Assembly (NCBI RefSeq): GCF_030816915.1
Contig: NZ_JAUSYN010000002.1
Span: 7,019,501 to 7,083,500 of the forward strand
DNA: 64,000 bases
Direction: 5' to 3'
Source of the DNA: Streptomyces sp. B3I8
GTDB lineage: Bacteria; Actinomycetota; Actinomycetes; Streptomycetales; Streptomycetaceae
Below are positions 1 to 9,666 of the stretch, piece after piece (the first letter of the stretch is position 1; each line of letters begins with the position of its first letter). The position numbers and the translations under genes are program-made. The notes below the pieces were generated by a model, which did no database searches, was not told the origin of the DNA, and worked only from the letters and a program-made list of their open reading frames with translations.

Positions 1-729
1 CGCGCGGGTTACGTGGTGGACCGCGCCGAGGACGGCCCGGCCGCACTCGTCCGGGCCGCCGCGCACCGGCCCGACCTGGTCGTCCTCGACCTGATGCTGC
101 CCGGAATGGACGGACTGGAGGTGTGCCGCCGGCTGCGGGAGCGCGGACCGGTGCCCGTCGTCATGCTGACCGCGCGCGGCGACGAGGACGACCGCATCCT
201 CGGTCTCGAAGTGGGTGCGGACGACTACGTCACCAAGCCGTTCAGCCCGCGCGAACTGGTTCTGCGCGTGCAGTCGGTGCTGCGCCGCACGCGGCCCGGG
301 CCGCAGACGCGCCCGCTGTCCGCGGCGGGCCTCGTCCTGGACCCCGCGGCCCGGCGTGCCACCAAGAACGGCGTCGAACTCGCCCTCACATTGCGGGAGT
401 TCGACCTTCTGGCATTTCTGCTCGCCCACCCCCGGCAGGTCTTCGGCCGGGAGGAACTGATGCGCGAGGTGTGGGGCTGGGACTTCGGTGACCTGTCCAC
501 CGTCACGGTCCATGTCCGGCGACTGCGGGGCAAGGTGGAGGACGATCCCGCCCGCCCCCTGCTGATCCAGACGGTGTGGGGCGTGGGATACCGCTTCGAG
601 CCCACGGGGACGACGGGGACGGGCCCGGCCGGGAACCGGGGCACCTTCGAGAACGCGGGTGCCTTCGAAGGCACGGGCACGGTCACGGGTACGGATGCCG
701 CGTCCGAAGGGAGCGCCGGTCGTGCGTGA
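1..729 (+). CDS. OmpR-family response regulator, 5' end outside window
   Basis: DNA-binding response regulator of a two-component system. The reading frame is open to base 1, so the N-terminus, including the first acidic residues of the receiver, is missing. Visible are the phospho-acceptor Asp in VVLDLMLPGMDG (codon at 88-90), the conserved Lys in VTKPFSPREL, and a C-terminal winged-helix domain (TLREFDLLAFL, TVTVHVRRLRGKVE, VWGVGYRF). A Gly/Thr-rich tail of about 35 residues follows the wing and is not part of the family core. It overlaps the start of the kinase gene by eight bases, so the two are translationally coupled. Specific target genes cannot be read from the sequence. Confidence 0.93.
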   Translation, partial: RAGYVVDRAEDGPAALVRAAAHRPDLVVLDLMLPGMDGLEVCRRLRERGPVPVVMLTARGDEDDRILGLEVGADDYVTKPFSPRELVLRVQSVLRRTRPGPQTRPLSAAGLVLDPAARRATKNGVELALTLREFDLLAFLLAHPRQVFGREELMREVWGWDFGDLSTVTVHVRRLRGKVEDDPARPLLIQTVWGVGYRFEPTGTTGTGPAGNRGTFENAGAFEGTGTVTGTDAASEGSAGRA

Positions 730-1834
730 CACGCTGCTCATCCTCCTGTTCGCCTTCCTCGGCGCGGCCTCGGCCGGGCTGCTCGGACTCGGCGCGCTGT
801 GGCTGCTGCGCCGCCGTTCGCTCACCGCCTCCGTGGCTGTCGTCGCCGCCGTCGCCGTCGGGGCGATGCTCGCCGGCACCCTCGTGGTGGCCCAGGCCAT
901 GTTCCTGTCCGCGCACGACCTCTCCGTCGTCACCACGGTCGTCGCGATGGCCGCCGTCGTCTCCCTGGCCACCGCCCTGCTGCTGGGCCGCTGGGTGGTC
1001 GCCCGCAGCCGTGAACTCGCCCTCGCAGCACGCTCGTTCGGCGACGGTGGCGACTTCGCCGCACCCGCGAGCCCGGGCACGGCCGAGCTCGCCGAGGTCA
1101 GCCGCGAACTCGCCGCCACCAGCGCGAAACTCGCCCGCTCGCGGGAACGGGAGCGGGCCCTGGAGTCCTCCCGCCGCGAACTCGTCGCCTGGATCTCGCA
1201 CGACCTGCGCACCCCGCTCGCCGGACTGCGCGCCATGGCCGAGGCACTGGAGGACGGGGTGGTCGCCGACCCCGACCGCTATCTGCGGCAGATCCGCACC
1301 GAGGTGGAGCGCCTCAACGGCATGGTGGGAGACCTCTTCGAACTCTCCCGCATTCACGCGGGCGCGCTGGCGCTGTCGCCGTCGCGGATGTCGGTGTACG
1401 ACCTCGTCGGCGACGCCCTCGCCGGGGCGGATCCGCTCGCCCGTGAGCACGGGGTACGGCTCGTGGGGGACCGCATCGAGGCGGTGCCGGTGGAGGTCGA
1501 CGGCAAGGAGATGAGCCGTGTCCTGGGCAATCTGCTCGTCAACGCGATCCGGCGGACACCGGCGGACGGAACGGTCGCGGTGGCGGCGGAACGGTCGGGG
1601 GACGGGGTGGTGCTGTCGGTCACGGACGCGTGCGGGGGAATTCCGGAGGAGGAACTGCCGCGCGTGTTCGACACGGGATGGCGCGGGACCGACGCGCGGA
1701 CACCTCCGGCGGGCGCCGGGCTGGGCCTCGCCATCGTCCGGGGCATCGTGGAGGCGCATCGGGGCAGGGCGGAGGTGCGGAACGTGGTGGGCGGCTGCCG
1801 GTTCGAGGTGACGTTGCCGGTGGTGGGCGTCTAG
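722..1834 (+). CDS. sensor histidine kinase
   Basis: Membrane sensor kinase partnering the upstream regulator. GTG at 722 is chosen because a GAAGGGAG ribosome site lies just upstream and it overlaps the regulator's stop; an in-frame ATG at 659 lies deep in the regulator gene. Two N-terminal membrane segments (about residues 1-25 and 35-95, the second region probably two spans) are followed by a HAMP-like linker. The H-box WISHDLRTPL carries the phospho-accepting His160. The N-box (RVLGNLLVNAI) and G-boxes (DACGGIPEEEL, GAGLGLAIV) are intact. About 370 residues, normal for a small kinase with little extracellular sensor, so the signal is probably sensed in or near the membrane. The ligand is unknown. 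Confidence 0.93.
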   Translation: MRDTLLILLFAFLGAASAGLLGLGALWLLRRRSLTASVAVVAAVAVGAMLAGTLVVAQAMFLSAHDLSVVTTVVAMAAVVSLATALLLGRWVVARSRELALAARSFGDGGDFAAPASPGTAELAEVSRELAATSAKLARSRERERALESSRRELVAWISHDLRTPLAGLRAMAEALEDGVVADPDRYLRQIRTEVERLNGMVGDLFELSRIHAGALALSPSRMSVYDLVGDALAGADPLAREHGVRLVGDRIEAVPVEVDGKEMSRVLGNLLVNAIRRTPADGTVAVAAERSGDGVVLSVTDACGGIPEEELPRVFDTGWRGTDARTPPAGAGLGLAIVRGIVEAHRGRAEVRNVVGGCRFEVTLPVVGV

Positions 1835-1925
1835 GGCCCGCCCCGGCCCCCGCCTGCCTCCCGGCGCGCCCCTCGACCGGCCCCGGCGGGCGTGCGCCCC
1901 GACAGGCCGCGGCCCCCGGGCGCCG

Positions 1926-2002
1926 GTACGAACTCCCGCGCTCCTGCGGGCGCCCGTGCGAACTCCCGCACTCCTTCACGCCCGTGCGAACTCCCGCACT
2001 CC
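1926..2002. repeat. three copies of the epimerase 3' end
   Basis: A 19-base unit occurs at 1926-1944, 1956-1974 and 1984-2002. The last two copies are identical and the first differs at two bases. Read on the minus strand it encodes GVREFAR, the final residues of the epimerase. Only the copy at 1984-2002 is inside the gene; the next begins right at the stop codon and the third lies beyond it. This looks like local tandem duplication of a gene end. Confidence 0.8.
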
Positions 2003-2959
2003 CTCCTCGAACGTGACCTCCGGCTTCCAGCCGAGTTCCGCCCGCAGCCGGGCCGAGTCCGCCGTGATGTGGCGGACGTCGCCCAGCCGGTACTCGCCGG
2101 TCACCGTCGGCCTCGGGCCTCCGCAGGCCGTGGCCAGGGCCTCGGCCAGGTCGGCGATCGTGCGCGGGGTGCCGCTGCCGGTGTTGTACGCGGTGAGCGC
2201 GCCCCCGGGCGCGTCCGCCTCCAGGGCCGCCGCGTTGGCCGCCGCCACGTCGCGGACGTGGACGAAGTCGCGGCGCTGGCCGCCGTCCTCGAAGACGCGG
2301 GGGGCCTCGCCGCGGGCCAGCGCCGAGCGGAAGAAGGAGGCGACGCCCGCGTACGGGGTGTCGCGGGGCATCCGGGGGCCGTACACGTTGTGGTAGCGCA
2401 GCGACACCGCCGAACCCCCGGTCGCACGCGCCCACGCGGCGGCCAGGTGCTCCTGGGCCAGTTTGGTCGTGGCGTAGACGTTGCGGGGGTCCACGGGGGC
2501 GTCCTCGCCGACCAGTCCCGGGGCGAGGGCCGCGCCGCAGCGCGGGCAGGGCGGCTCGAAGCGACCGGCGTCGAGATCGGCCGGCGTCCGCGGCCCCGGC
2601 CGCACCGCCCCGTGCCGCGCGCAGGCGTACGCGCCCTCGCCGTAGACCACCATCGAGCCCGCCAGTACCAGCCGTCGCACGCCCGCCTCGGCCATGGCCG
2701 CGAGCAGCACGGCGGTGCCGAGGTCGTTGCGGGAGACGTACTCCGGCGCGTCCGCGAAGCCGGTGCCGAGCCCGACCATCGCCGCCTGGTGGCAGACGGC
2801 GTCCACCCCGCGCAGCCGGGCGGCGACCGCCTCGGGGTCCCGCACGTCGGCGCCGTCCTCACGCATGTCCAGGGTGACGCTCTCGTGGCCGCGCGAGGCG
2901 AGCGCCTCGACGACATGGGACCCGATGAACCCGGCCGAGCCGGTGACCAGTACGCGCAT
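1976..2959 (-). CDS. NAD-dependent epimerase/dehydratase
   Basis: Extended short-chain dehydrogenase acting on a nucleotide-sugar. MRVLVTGSAGFIGSH at the N-terminus is the glycine-rich NAD-binding turn; the catalytic Tyr-x3-Lys is in NVYATTK. The start at 2959 places the Rossmann strand at residue 2; longer versions add a low-complexity leader with no homology. Between the cofactor site and YxxxK there is an insertion with CPRCG and an earlier pair in YACARHG, which looks like a small metal-binding loop found in one actinobacterial subgroup of this family. 327 residues. The exact sugar substrate cannot be determined, and no sugar pathway genes adjoin it. The gene converges on the two-component system. 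Confidence 0.88.
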   Translation of the reverse strand: MRVLVTGSAGFIGSHVVEALASRGHESVTLDMREDGADVRDPEAVAARLRGVDAVCHQAAMVGLGTGFADAPEYVSRNDLGTAVLLAAMAEAGVRRLVLAGSMVVYGEGAYACARHGAVRPGPRTPADLDAGRFEPPCPRCGAALAPGLVGEDAPVDPRNVYATTKLAQEHLAAAWARATGGSAVSLRYHNVYGPRMPRDTPYAGVASFFRSALARGEAPRVFEDGGQRRDFVHVRDVAAANAAALEADAPGGALTAYNTGSGTPRTIADLAEALATACGGPRPTVTGEYRLGDVRHITADSARLRAELGWKPEVTFEEGVREFARA

Positions 2960-3179
2960 GCCGACCACGGTAGGGCGGGCGGGGCCCGGCGTCGGCACCG
3001 TCCGCCCGCACGTCACCGCTCCGTAAGACCTCGCCCCGCCGAACGGCTGAGGGATCCGAAGACGCCGGGCGTTCACGGAGTCCTGGAGCGCGCCGGCAGT
3101 ACGGACGCCGCCGCCCGCTGCGTCACCGGCAACGAACGCGGGTGATTCGATCCCTTCGCCGCGCGGTACGACATGTGCC

Positions 3180-3650
3180 GTGCAGACATTTCTTCCGTAT
3201 CCGGACTTCACCGAGTCGGCCCGTGTCCTGGACCGCCGCCGGTTGGGCAAACAGCGCGTCGAGGCGCTCCAGGTGCTGCGCGGGCTGACCGTGCCGGGCT
3301 ACGGCTGGCGCCGGCATCCGGCGGTGCGGATGTGGACGGGGTACGAGGAGGCCCTCGTCCGCTACGGGCTGCAGATGTGCCACGTCTGGCGCGACCTGGG
3401 CCACCAGGACAGCTGCGCGGCCACCATGGTCGCCGACCTCGCCGCCCACCGCCCCGGGACGCGGGTGCGGGAGCAGGCGGAACTGGCCGACGCCGGTGAA
3501 CTGCCGCCCTGGCTCGGCGTTGACGAGCTGCACATCAGCCACCGCTCCGCCCTGGTCCGCAAGGACCCCGACTTCTACGCCTCGCACTTCCCCGGCGTTC
3601 CGGACGATCTGCCGTACTTCTGGCCCGGATCGGACCGCGGCGCGGAGTGA
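3180..3650 (+). CDS. MSMEG_6728-like protein (pyrimidine-dimer glycosylase-related)
   Basis: 156-residue cytoplasmic protein starting with GTG. The opening MQTFLPYPDFTESARVLD followed by RRLGKQRVEA matches from memory the actinobacterial MSMEG_6728 family, which profile databases relate to pyrimidine-dimer DNA glycosylase (Pyr_excise). That would suggest a base-excision role on UV-damaged DNA, but enzymatic activity of this subgroup is not something I can confirm. The N-terminal Arg/Lys-rich helix (RRLGKQR) is the likely substrate-facing part. It stands alone, with no operon partner. The family assignment is moderately sure and the biochemical role is weak. Confidence 0.72.
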   Translation: MQTFLPYPDFTESARVLDRRRLGKQRVEALQVLRGLTVPGYGWRRHPAVRMWTGYEEALVRYGLQMCHVWRDLGHQDSCAATMVADLAAHRPGTRVREQAELADAGELPPWLGVDELHISHRSALVRKDPDFYASHFPGVPDDLPYFWPGSDRGAE

Positions 3651-3707
3651 ACCGTGGTCCCGCGTGCCACCCGGACGGCGTAGCTCGGCCCCTGTCATGC
3701 TGACGCC

Positions 3708-4526
3708 ATGCCGATGCCCCCGCAGCTCCCGCCCGCTCCCGGGCCCGTCATCCCGGGGCCCGTCCCTCCCGAGCCCGTCCCTCCCGAGCCCGTCACCCCC
3801 GACGCGCCCGCCGCCCTGAAGTGGCCGTTGCTCACGCAGGAGTGGCTGGACCTCACCTTCGTCCACTGGGCGTTCGACCCGGACGCCGTCGCCCCGCTGC
3901 TGCCCGCCGGGACAGTGCCGGACGTGTACGAGGGGCGGACGTACGTCGGCCTGGTGGCGTTCCGCATGCACCGGGTCGGCTGGCTGCGCTCGCCCGGAGT
4001 GCCCTACCTCGGCTCGTTCCCGGAGACCAACGTGCGCCTTTACTCGGTCGACGCGCACGGACGGCGCGGGGTGGTGTTCCGCTCCATGGACGCCTCCCGG
4101 CTGCTCCCCGTCCTGATGGGCCGGGCGCTGTTCCGGCTGCCGTACATGTGGTCCCGGCTGGCCGTGCACCACAAGGGTGACCTGGTCGGCTACACCAGCG
4201 CCCGGCGCCGCCCCGGCCCCCGGGGCGCGTACTGCAGGCTGGTGGTGCGGCGCGGCGAGGCGATCGCCGAGCCGACGGGTCTGGAGCACTTCCTGACGGC
4301 CCGGTGGGGGATGCACAATGCCTTCTTCGGCGACACCGGCTTCCTGCCCAACGCGCATCCGCGCTGGCCGCTGCACCGCGCCGAACTGGTGGCCTGCGAG
4401 GAGAACCTGCTGGCGGCGGCCGGCCTGCCCGGCGAACCGGGGGAGCCGGTCAGCGTGCTGTACTCGCCCGGTGTGCCGGTGGAACTGGGCCGCCCCGCCC
4501 GCCCGGCGGGCATCCCGACACCTTGA
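3708..4526 (+). CDS. DUF2071 (YqjF-like) family protein
   Basis: 272-residue soluble protein of the DUF2071/COG3361 family, function unknown. Core signatures are LTQEWLDLTFVHW, FDPDAVAPLLPAGT, TYVGLVAFRM, FPETNVRLY and FLTARWGMH. The first about 35 residues are proline-rich and encoded by a near-perfect 15-base tandem repeat (about 3762-3795) giving PEPVP units; this extension is outside the domain and probably disordered. ATG 3708 is the first start after the intergenic gap. It converges on the oxidoreductase operon with a seven-base gap. Confidence 0.9.
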   Translation: MPMPPQLPPAPGPVIPGPVPPEPVPPEPVTPDAPAALKWPLLTQEWLDLTFVHWAFDPDAVAPLLPAGTVPDVYEGRTYVGLVAFRMHRVGWLRSPGVPYLGSFPETNVRLYSVDAHGRRGVVFRSMDASRLLPVLMGRALFRLPYMWSRLAVHHKGDLVGYTSARRRPGPRGAYCRLVVRRGEAIAEPTGLEHFLTARWGMHNAFFGDTGFLPNAHPRWPLHRAELVACEENLLAAAGLPGEPGEPVSVLYSPGVPVELGRPARPAGIPTP

Positions 4527-4533
4527 CGAGACG

Positions 4534-6651
4534 TCAGCGTCCGGCGGCCCGCAGGCCCGTCAACACCCGGTCCGGGGTGAGCGGCAGCTCGCGGAAGCGC
4601 ACGCCGGTGGCATGGTGGACGGCGTTGCCGACGGCCGCCGCCGAGCCGACGATGCCGATCTCACCGATCCCCTTGCTGCCCATCGGGTTGGTGTGCGGGT
4701 CGTCCTCGTCCAGCCAGTACGCCTCGACGTCCGGCACGTCGGCGTGGGAGGGCACGTGGTACGACGCCAGGTCCGACTCGGCGAAGTCGCCGAACCCGGG
4801 GTCCGTCGTGCTGCCCTCGGTCAGCGCCATGCCCATCCCCATCGTCATGCCACCGATGAACTGCGAGCGCGCCGTGCGGGAGTTGAGGATGCGGCCGGCG
4901 GCGAACACCCCGAGCAGCCGGCGCACCCGGGTCTCCCCGGTGACCGTGTCCACGGCGACCTCGGCGAAGTGCGCGCCGAACGCGTGCCGCGCGTAGGGGC
5001 TCTCGGCGTCGGCCGATCCCGTGGTGTCGGCCAGTGCCCTCAGCCCGCCCTCCGGAACGCGGCCGTCGTGCTCGGCGAGCCGGGCCGCCAGCTCGGTGCA
5101 CGCCTGGTGCACCGCCCAGCCCCACGAGGAGCTGCCGGCGGAGCCGCCGGCCAGCGGGGCGGGCGGCAGTTCCGTGCTGCCGACCTCGCTGTGCACCCGG
5201 TCCAGCGGCGCCCCGAGCGCGTCGGCGGCGACCTGCGCCAGGATCGTACGGGCGCCGGTGCCGATGTCGGTGGCGTTGATCCGCACCACGAAGGTGCCGT
5301 CGGGCCGGGCCTCGGCACTCGCGGCGGAGGGCCGCACCAGCACGGGATAGGTGGCGGCGGCCACGCCCGTGCCCACCAGCAGGGGGCCCTCGCGGCGGGC
5401 GCCGGGGCGCGGGTCGCGCCCGGACCAGCCGAAGCGGCGGGCCCCCTCGCGCAGGCACTCCACCAGGTGCCGGCTGCTGAACGGCCTTCCGCTGTCCGGC
5501 TCGGCGTCCGGCTCGTTGGCGATCCGCAGCTCGACCGGGTCCCGGTCCAGCGCCGTGGCGAGCTCGTCCATCGCGGACTCCAGCGCGAACATCCCGGGCG
5601 CCTCGCCGGGGGCGCGCATCCAGGACGGGGTGGGCACGTCGAGCGGGACGACCCGGTGCTCGGTGAGGCTGTGCGGCACCGCGTACATCACCCGGGCGGG
5701 CACCGCGGCCTGCTCCACGAACTCCTTGACGCGCGAGGTGTACGTCGTCACCTCGTGCAGCAGCCCGGTCAGCCGGCCGTCGGGCCCGCTGCCCAGCCGC
5801 AGCCGGTGCAGGGTGGGCGCCCGGTGGCCGGTGGTGGCGGGCAGCAGGCGCCGGGGGAGCGCGACGGTGACCGGGCGTCCCGTGTGCCGCGCGGCCATCA
5901 CGGCCAGCACGACGTCCGGACGCGGGGTGCCCTTGGACCCGAAGCCGCCGCCCACGTGCTCGGCGGTGACGGTGATCCGGTCCTCCGGCAGCTCGAACAG
6001 CGCGGCCAGCGTGGCCCGTACGGTCGTGGCGCCCTGCGTGGACGCGTACACCCGCAGCCGGTCCCCGTCCCAGTGGGCGGTGGAGGAGTGCGGCTCCATC
6101 GGGTGGTTGTGCAGCGGCGGCACCCGGTAGGACACGTCCACCCGGGTGGCGGCCGAGGCGAACGCCGCCTCCGGGTCGCCCCGCAGGCGCCGGCCGGGGT
6201 ACCCGCCGTTGGCCTGCTCGGGGGTGTACGCGGCCGGGTGGTCCGCGGTGAGCGTCACGTCGTGCTCCTCGGCCGCGTACTCCACCCGCACGGCGGCGGC
6301 GCCGGCCCGGGCCGCCTCCGGGCTCTCGCCGACGACGAGGGCGACGAACCAGCCGTGGTGCGGTACCCGGTCGTCCTGCAGCAGCTTCAGGGTCGGGTCG
6401 TCGGGCTCGGTCGTCCGGGGGGCGTCGTCCGGGGTCAGGACCGTGAGCACCCCCGGCAGTTCCAGGGCGGCCGAGGTGTCCAGGGAACGCACCCGGCCGC
6501 GCGCGACCGACGCGGCCACCGGCCACCCGAACGCCCGGCCGGGCAGCGGGTGTTCGGCGGCGTAGCGGGCCCGCCCCGTGACCTTCTCCCGCCCTTCGCG
6601 GCGCTCGGCCGGGGCGCCGACGGCGGAGCCGGTGGCGGCGACGGAAACCAT
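4534..6651 (-). CDS. xanthine/aldehyde oxidase molybdenum-cofactor subunit
   Basis: Large catalytic subunit (705 residues) of a three-subunit molybdenum hydroxylase, oxidising an aldehyde or purine-like substrate with water as oxygen donor. Motifs include EHVGGGFGSKG, MRAPGEAPGMFALES, NATDIGTGART and the C-terminal SKGIGEIGIVGSA, whose Glu in GEIG is the expected catalytic base. ATG 6651 is preceded by a near-perfect AGGAGGAC site at 6654-6661; an in-frame start 48 bases upstream lacks one. It is the last gene of the operon, 136 bases after the FAD subunit. The arrangement Fe-S, FAD, Mo is that of E. coli PaoABC. The substrate is not predictable. Confidence 0.92.
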   Translation of the reverse strand: MVSVAATGSAVGAPAERREGREKVTGRARYAAEHPLPGRAFGWPVAASVARGRVRSLDTSAALELPGVLTVLTPDDAPRTTEPDDPTLKLLQDDRVPHHGWFVALVVGESPEAARAGAAAVRVEYAAEEHDVTLTADHPAAYTPEQANGGYPGRRLRGDPEAAFASAATRVDVSYRVPPLHNHPMEPHSSTAHWDGDRLRVYASTQGATTVRATLAALFELPEDRITVTAEHVGGGFGSKGTPRPDVVLAVMAARHTGRPVTVALPRRLLPATTGHRAPTLHRLRLGSGPDGRLTGLLHEVTTYTSRVKEFVEQAAVPARVMYAVPHSLTEHRVVPLDVPTPSWMRAPGEAPGMFALESAMDELATALDRDPVELRIANEPDAEPDSGRPFSSRHLVECLREGARRFGWSGRDPRPGARREGPLLVGTGVAAATYPVLVRPSAASAEARPDGTFVVRINATDIGTGARTILAQVAADALGAPLDRVHSEVGSTELPPAPLAGGSAGSSSWGWAVHQACTELAARLAEHDGRVPEGGLRALADTTGSADAESPYARHAFGAHFAEVAVDTVTGETRVRRLLGVFAAGRILNSRTARSQFIGGMTMGMGMALTEGSTTDPGFGDFAESDLASYHVPSHADVPDVEAYWLDEDDPHTNPMGSKGIGEIGIVGSAAAVGNAVHHATGVRFRELPLTPDRVLTGLRAAGR

Positions 6652-6685
6652 GAGGTCCTCCTGACATGCCCTGCGGGTACGGAAT

Positions 6686-6732
6686 GGGAAGCGATGCACG
6701 GAGTGGAGCGGGAAGCGATGCGCGGAGTGGGG
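6686..6732. repeat. 24-base tandem repeat between operon genes
   Basis: Two adjacent copies of a unit starting GGGAAGCGATGC at 6686-6709 and 6710-6732, differing at one or two positions, lie between the FAD and molybdenum subunits. This untranslated spacer (6652-6787) is unusually long for an operon whose first two genes overlap. No function is evident. Confidence 0.6.
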
Positions 6733-6787
6733 AGCGGTGGGTGAACGGCGGCCGGGTGTGCGGCGGTGGCCGTCCCGGACGCCGGGA

Positions 6788-7782
6788 TCAGACCGGCGTC
6801 GCGGTGCGGTGCGCCAGCCGGGTGAGGACGTCCAAAGCCACCCCCCGGGTCAGGGGCACCTTGTAGGCGTTGTCGCGCAGCGGCCGGGCCGCGCCGAGTT
6901 CCAGGTCGACGGCGTGTTCGAAGGCGTCGGCCGTGGGCGCGGCGCCCAGCAGCGCCTCCTCGGCCCGCCGCGCCCGCCACGGCCGGTGCGCCACCCCGCC
7001 GAACGCGATCCCGGCCCGGCGCACGACACCGTCCGCCACCTCCAGCACCGCCGCCACCGAGGCCAGCGCGAAGGCGTACGAGGCGCGGTCCCGGGCCTTG
7101 CGGTACGCCGAGGGCAGCCCGGCCGCGGCCGCGGGCAGCACGACCCCGGTGATCAGCTCCCCGGGGCGGATCTCGGTGTCCCGCTCGGGATGCTCTCCCG
7201 GCAGCCGGTGGAACTCCGTCACCGGCACGGTCCGCTTCCCGTCCGCGCCGTACAGCTCCACCCGGGCGTCCAGCGCGGCCAGCGCCACCGCCATGTCCGA
7301 GGGGTGCGTGGCGACGCACCGCTCGGAGTACCCGAGGACCGCGTGGTCGCGGTGCACGCCCGTCAGGGCGCCGCAACCACTGCCAGGCTCCCGCTTGTTG
7401 CACGGTTTGGTGACGTCCTGGAAGTACGGGCAGCGGGTGCGCTGGAGCAGATTGCCGCCGGTGGTGGCGACGTTGCGGAGCTGCCCGGAGGCGCCGGAGA
7501 GCAGCGCCTGGGAGAGCGCCGGGTAGCGGTCGCGGACGGCGGGGTGGGCGGCCAGGTCGCTGTTGCGGACGGTGGCCCCGACCCACAGTGCCCCGTCGGG
7601 CAGCTCGCGCACATCGTCCAGCGGCAGCCGGCTGACGTCGATCAGGGTGCCGGGCCGTTCCACGTCCAGCTTCATCAGGTCCATCAGATTGGTGCCGCCC
7701 CCGAGGTAACGGGCACCGGGGTGGGCGGCATGGGCGTCGACGGCCTCCTCGACGCTGCCGGCCCGCAGATACGTGAAAGGTT

Positions 7783-7786
<4 letters not shown>
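6788..7786 (-). CDS. xanthine/aldehyde oxidase FAD subunit with extra Fe-S loop
   Basis: FAD-binding middle subunit (332 residues) that passes electrons from the Fe-S protein to the acceptor. FAD-contact motifs are YLGGGTNLMDLMK and TTGGNLLQRTRC. The segment RCPYFQD followed by CNKREPGSGC contains clustered cysteines like those holding a [4Fe-4S] cluster in E. coli PaoB, a feature absent from classical xanthine dehydrogenases. GTG at 7786 overlaps the TGA of the Fe-S subunit (GTGA), so the genes are translationally coupled. This supports a periplasmic-aldehyde-oxidase-like enzyme rather than a purine dehydrogenase. Confidence 0.92.
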
Positions 7787-8478
<692 letters not shown>

Positions 8479-8682
8479 GGCGTGGGGAGCCTTCCGTCGC
8501 GGCGGGACGCGGTCGCGGCGCACGCGGCGGCCGGAGCCCCGCGGTGCCGTGGGAACCGCGTAACCAGGCTGCGGCACCTGACACGTCCCGGCACGCCGGA
8601 ATCGGCGCGCGGCAGCATTCGGCGGGGACGGCATCGCCACTCCGGGGCGGGGCGGCAGCGCTGCCCCGGGGGCACGGCGTGT

Positions 8683-9633
8683 CTAGACAGTCACGACGAT
8701 CTTGCCGTGGGTGTGGCCCTCCTGGCTGCGCGCGAAGGCGTCCGGGAGCCGCTCCAGCGGGTACGTCGCGGCGATCGGCACCGTCAGCTTCCCCCCGTCC
8801 GCCAGCCGGCCCAGTTCGGTCAGGTCGCCGCCGCTGGGCCGGACCCACATCCACTGCCCGCCCGCCTCGACGACACTGTTGTCGGCGATGGAGGCGTGCC
8901 GTCCACCCTCGGCGAGGACCGTCCGGGTGACGTCCAGGACACCGCCCACGAAGTCCGCCACCACGTCGACCCCGTCCGGCGCCAGCTCCCGCACCCGGTC
9001 GGCGAGCCCGTCACCGTAGGCCACGGGCTCGGCGCCCAGCTCGCGCAGCGTGTCGTGGCGCTCGGGCGAGGCGGTGCCGATCACCCGTGCGCCGAGCGCC
9101 ACCGCGATCTGCACGCCCAGGGTGCCCACCCCGCCCGCCGCGTTGTGGATCAGCACCGTACTGCCCTGGCCGGTGCCCAGCCGGGTCAGCGTCTGGTACG
9201 CGGTCAGCCCCGCGAGCGGCAGTCCGCCCGCCTGCTCCCACGACAGCGACGCCGGCCGCCGGGCCAGGGCACGCACGGGTACGGTGACGAACTCGGCGAA
9301 GGTCCCGCCGTGCACGTAGTCCTTCCGCGCGTAGGCGACCACCTCGTCGCCGACCGAGAATTCGGGCACGTCGATGCCCACCTGCTCGACGACACCGGCC
9401 ACGTCCCAACCGGGCACCACGGGGAAGACGGTGTCCATCAGGTCCTTCAGCCCGCCCGCCATGAGCTTCCAGTCGACGGGGTTGACCGACGCGCAGCGCA
9501 CCCGTACGAGCACCTCGCCCGGGCCCAGGCGGGGGCGGGGCCTGCGGGTCTGCGAGAGCACCTCGTTGCCGCCGAAGCGGTCGTAGGTCATGGCGCGCAT
9601 CGAGTCGTCCGCGATCCTGTCCTGGTCCGTCAT
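8683..9633 (-). CDS. NADP-dependent quinone-oxidoreductase-like enzyme (MDR family)
   Basis: 316-residue zinc-independent medium-chain dehydrogenase. GGNEVL and LGPGEVLVRVRCASVNPVDW mark the N-terminal catalytic fold; GAAGG-type cofactor turn is in IHNAAGGVGTLGVQ. The zinc-binding cysteines and histidine of alcohol dehydrogenases are absent, as in quinone oxidoreductases and alkenal reductases. ATG 9633 has GGGAGA just upstream. It lies 200 bases from the molybdenum operon in the same direction but its stop is well separated from the next start, so co-transcription is uncertain. Confidence 0.88.
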   Translation of the reverse strand: MTDQDRIADDSMRAMTYDRFGGNEVLSQTRRPRPRLGPGEVLVRVRCASVNPVDWKLMAGGLKDLMDTVFPVVPGWDVAGVVEQVGIDVPEFSVGDEVVAYARKDYVHGGTFAEFVTVPVRALARRPASLSWEQAGGLPLAGLTAYQTLTRLGTGQGSTVLIHNAAGGVGTLGVQIAVALGARVIGTASPERHDTLRELGAEPVAYGDGLADRVRELAPDGVDVVADFVGGVLDVTRTVLAEGGRHASIADNSVVEAGGQWMWVRPSGGDLTELGRLADGGKLTVPIAATYPLERLPDAFARSQEGHTHGKIVVTV

Positions 9634-9666
9634 GGTGGGTCTCCCTTTTCCGGTGGCCGGGTGCCG

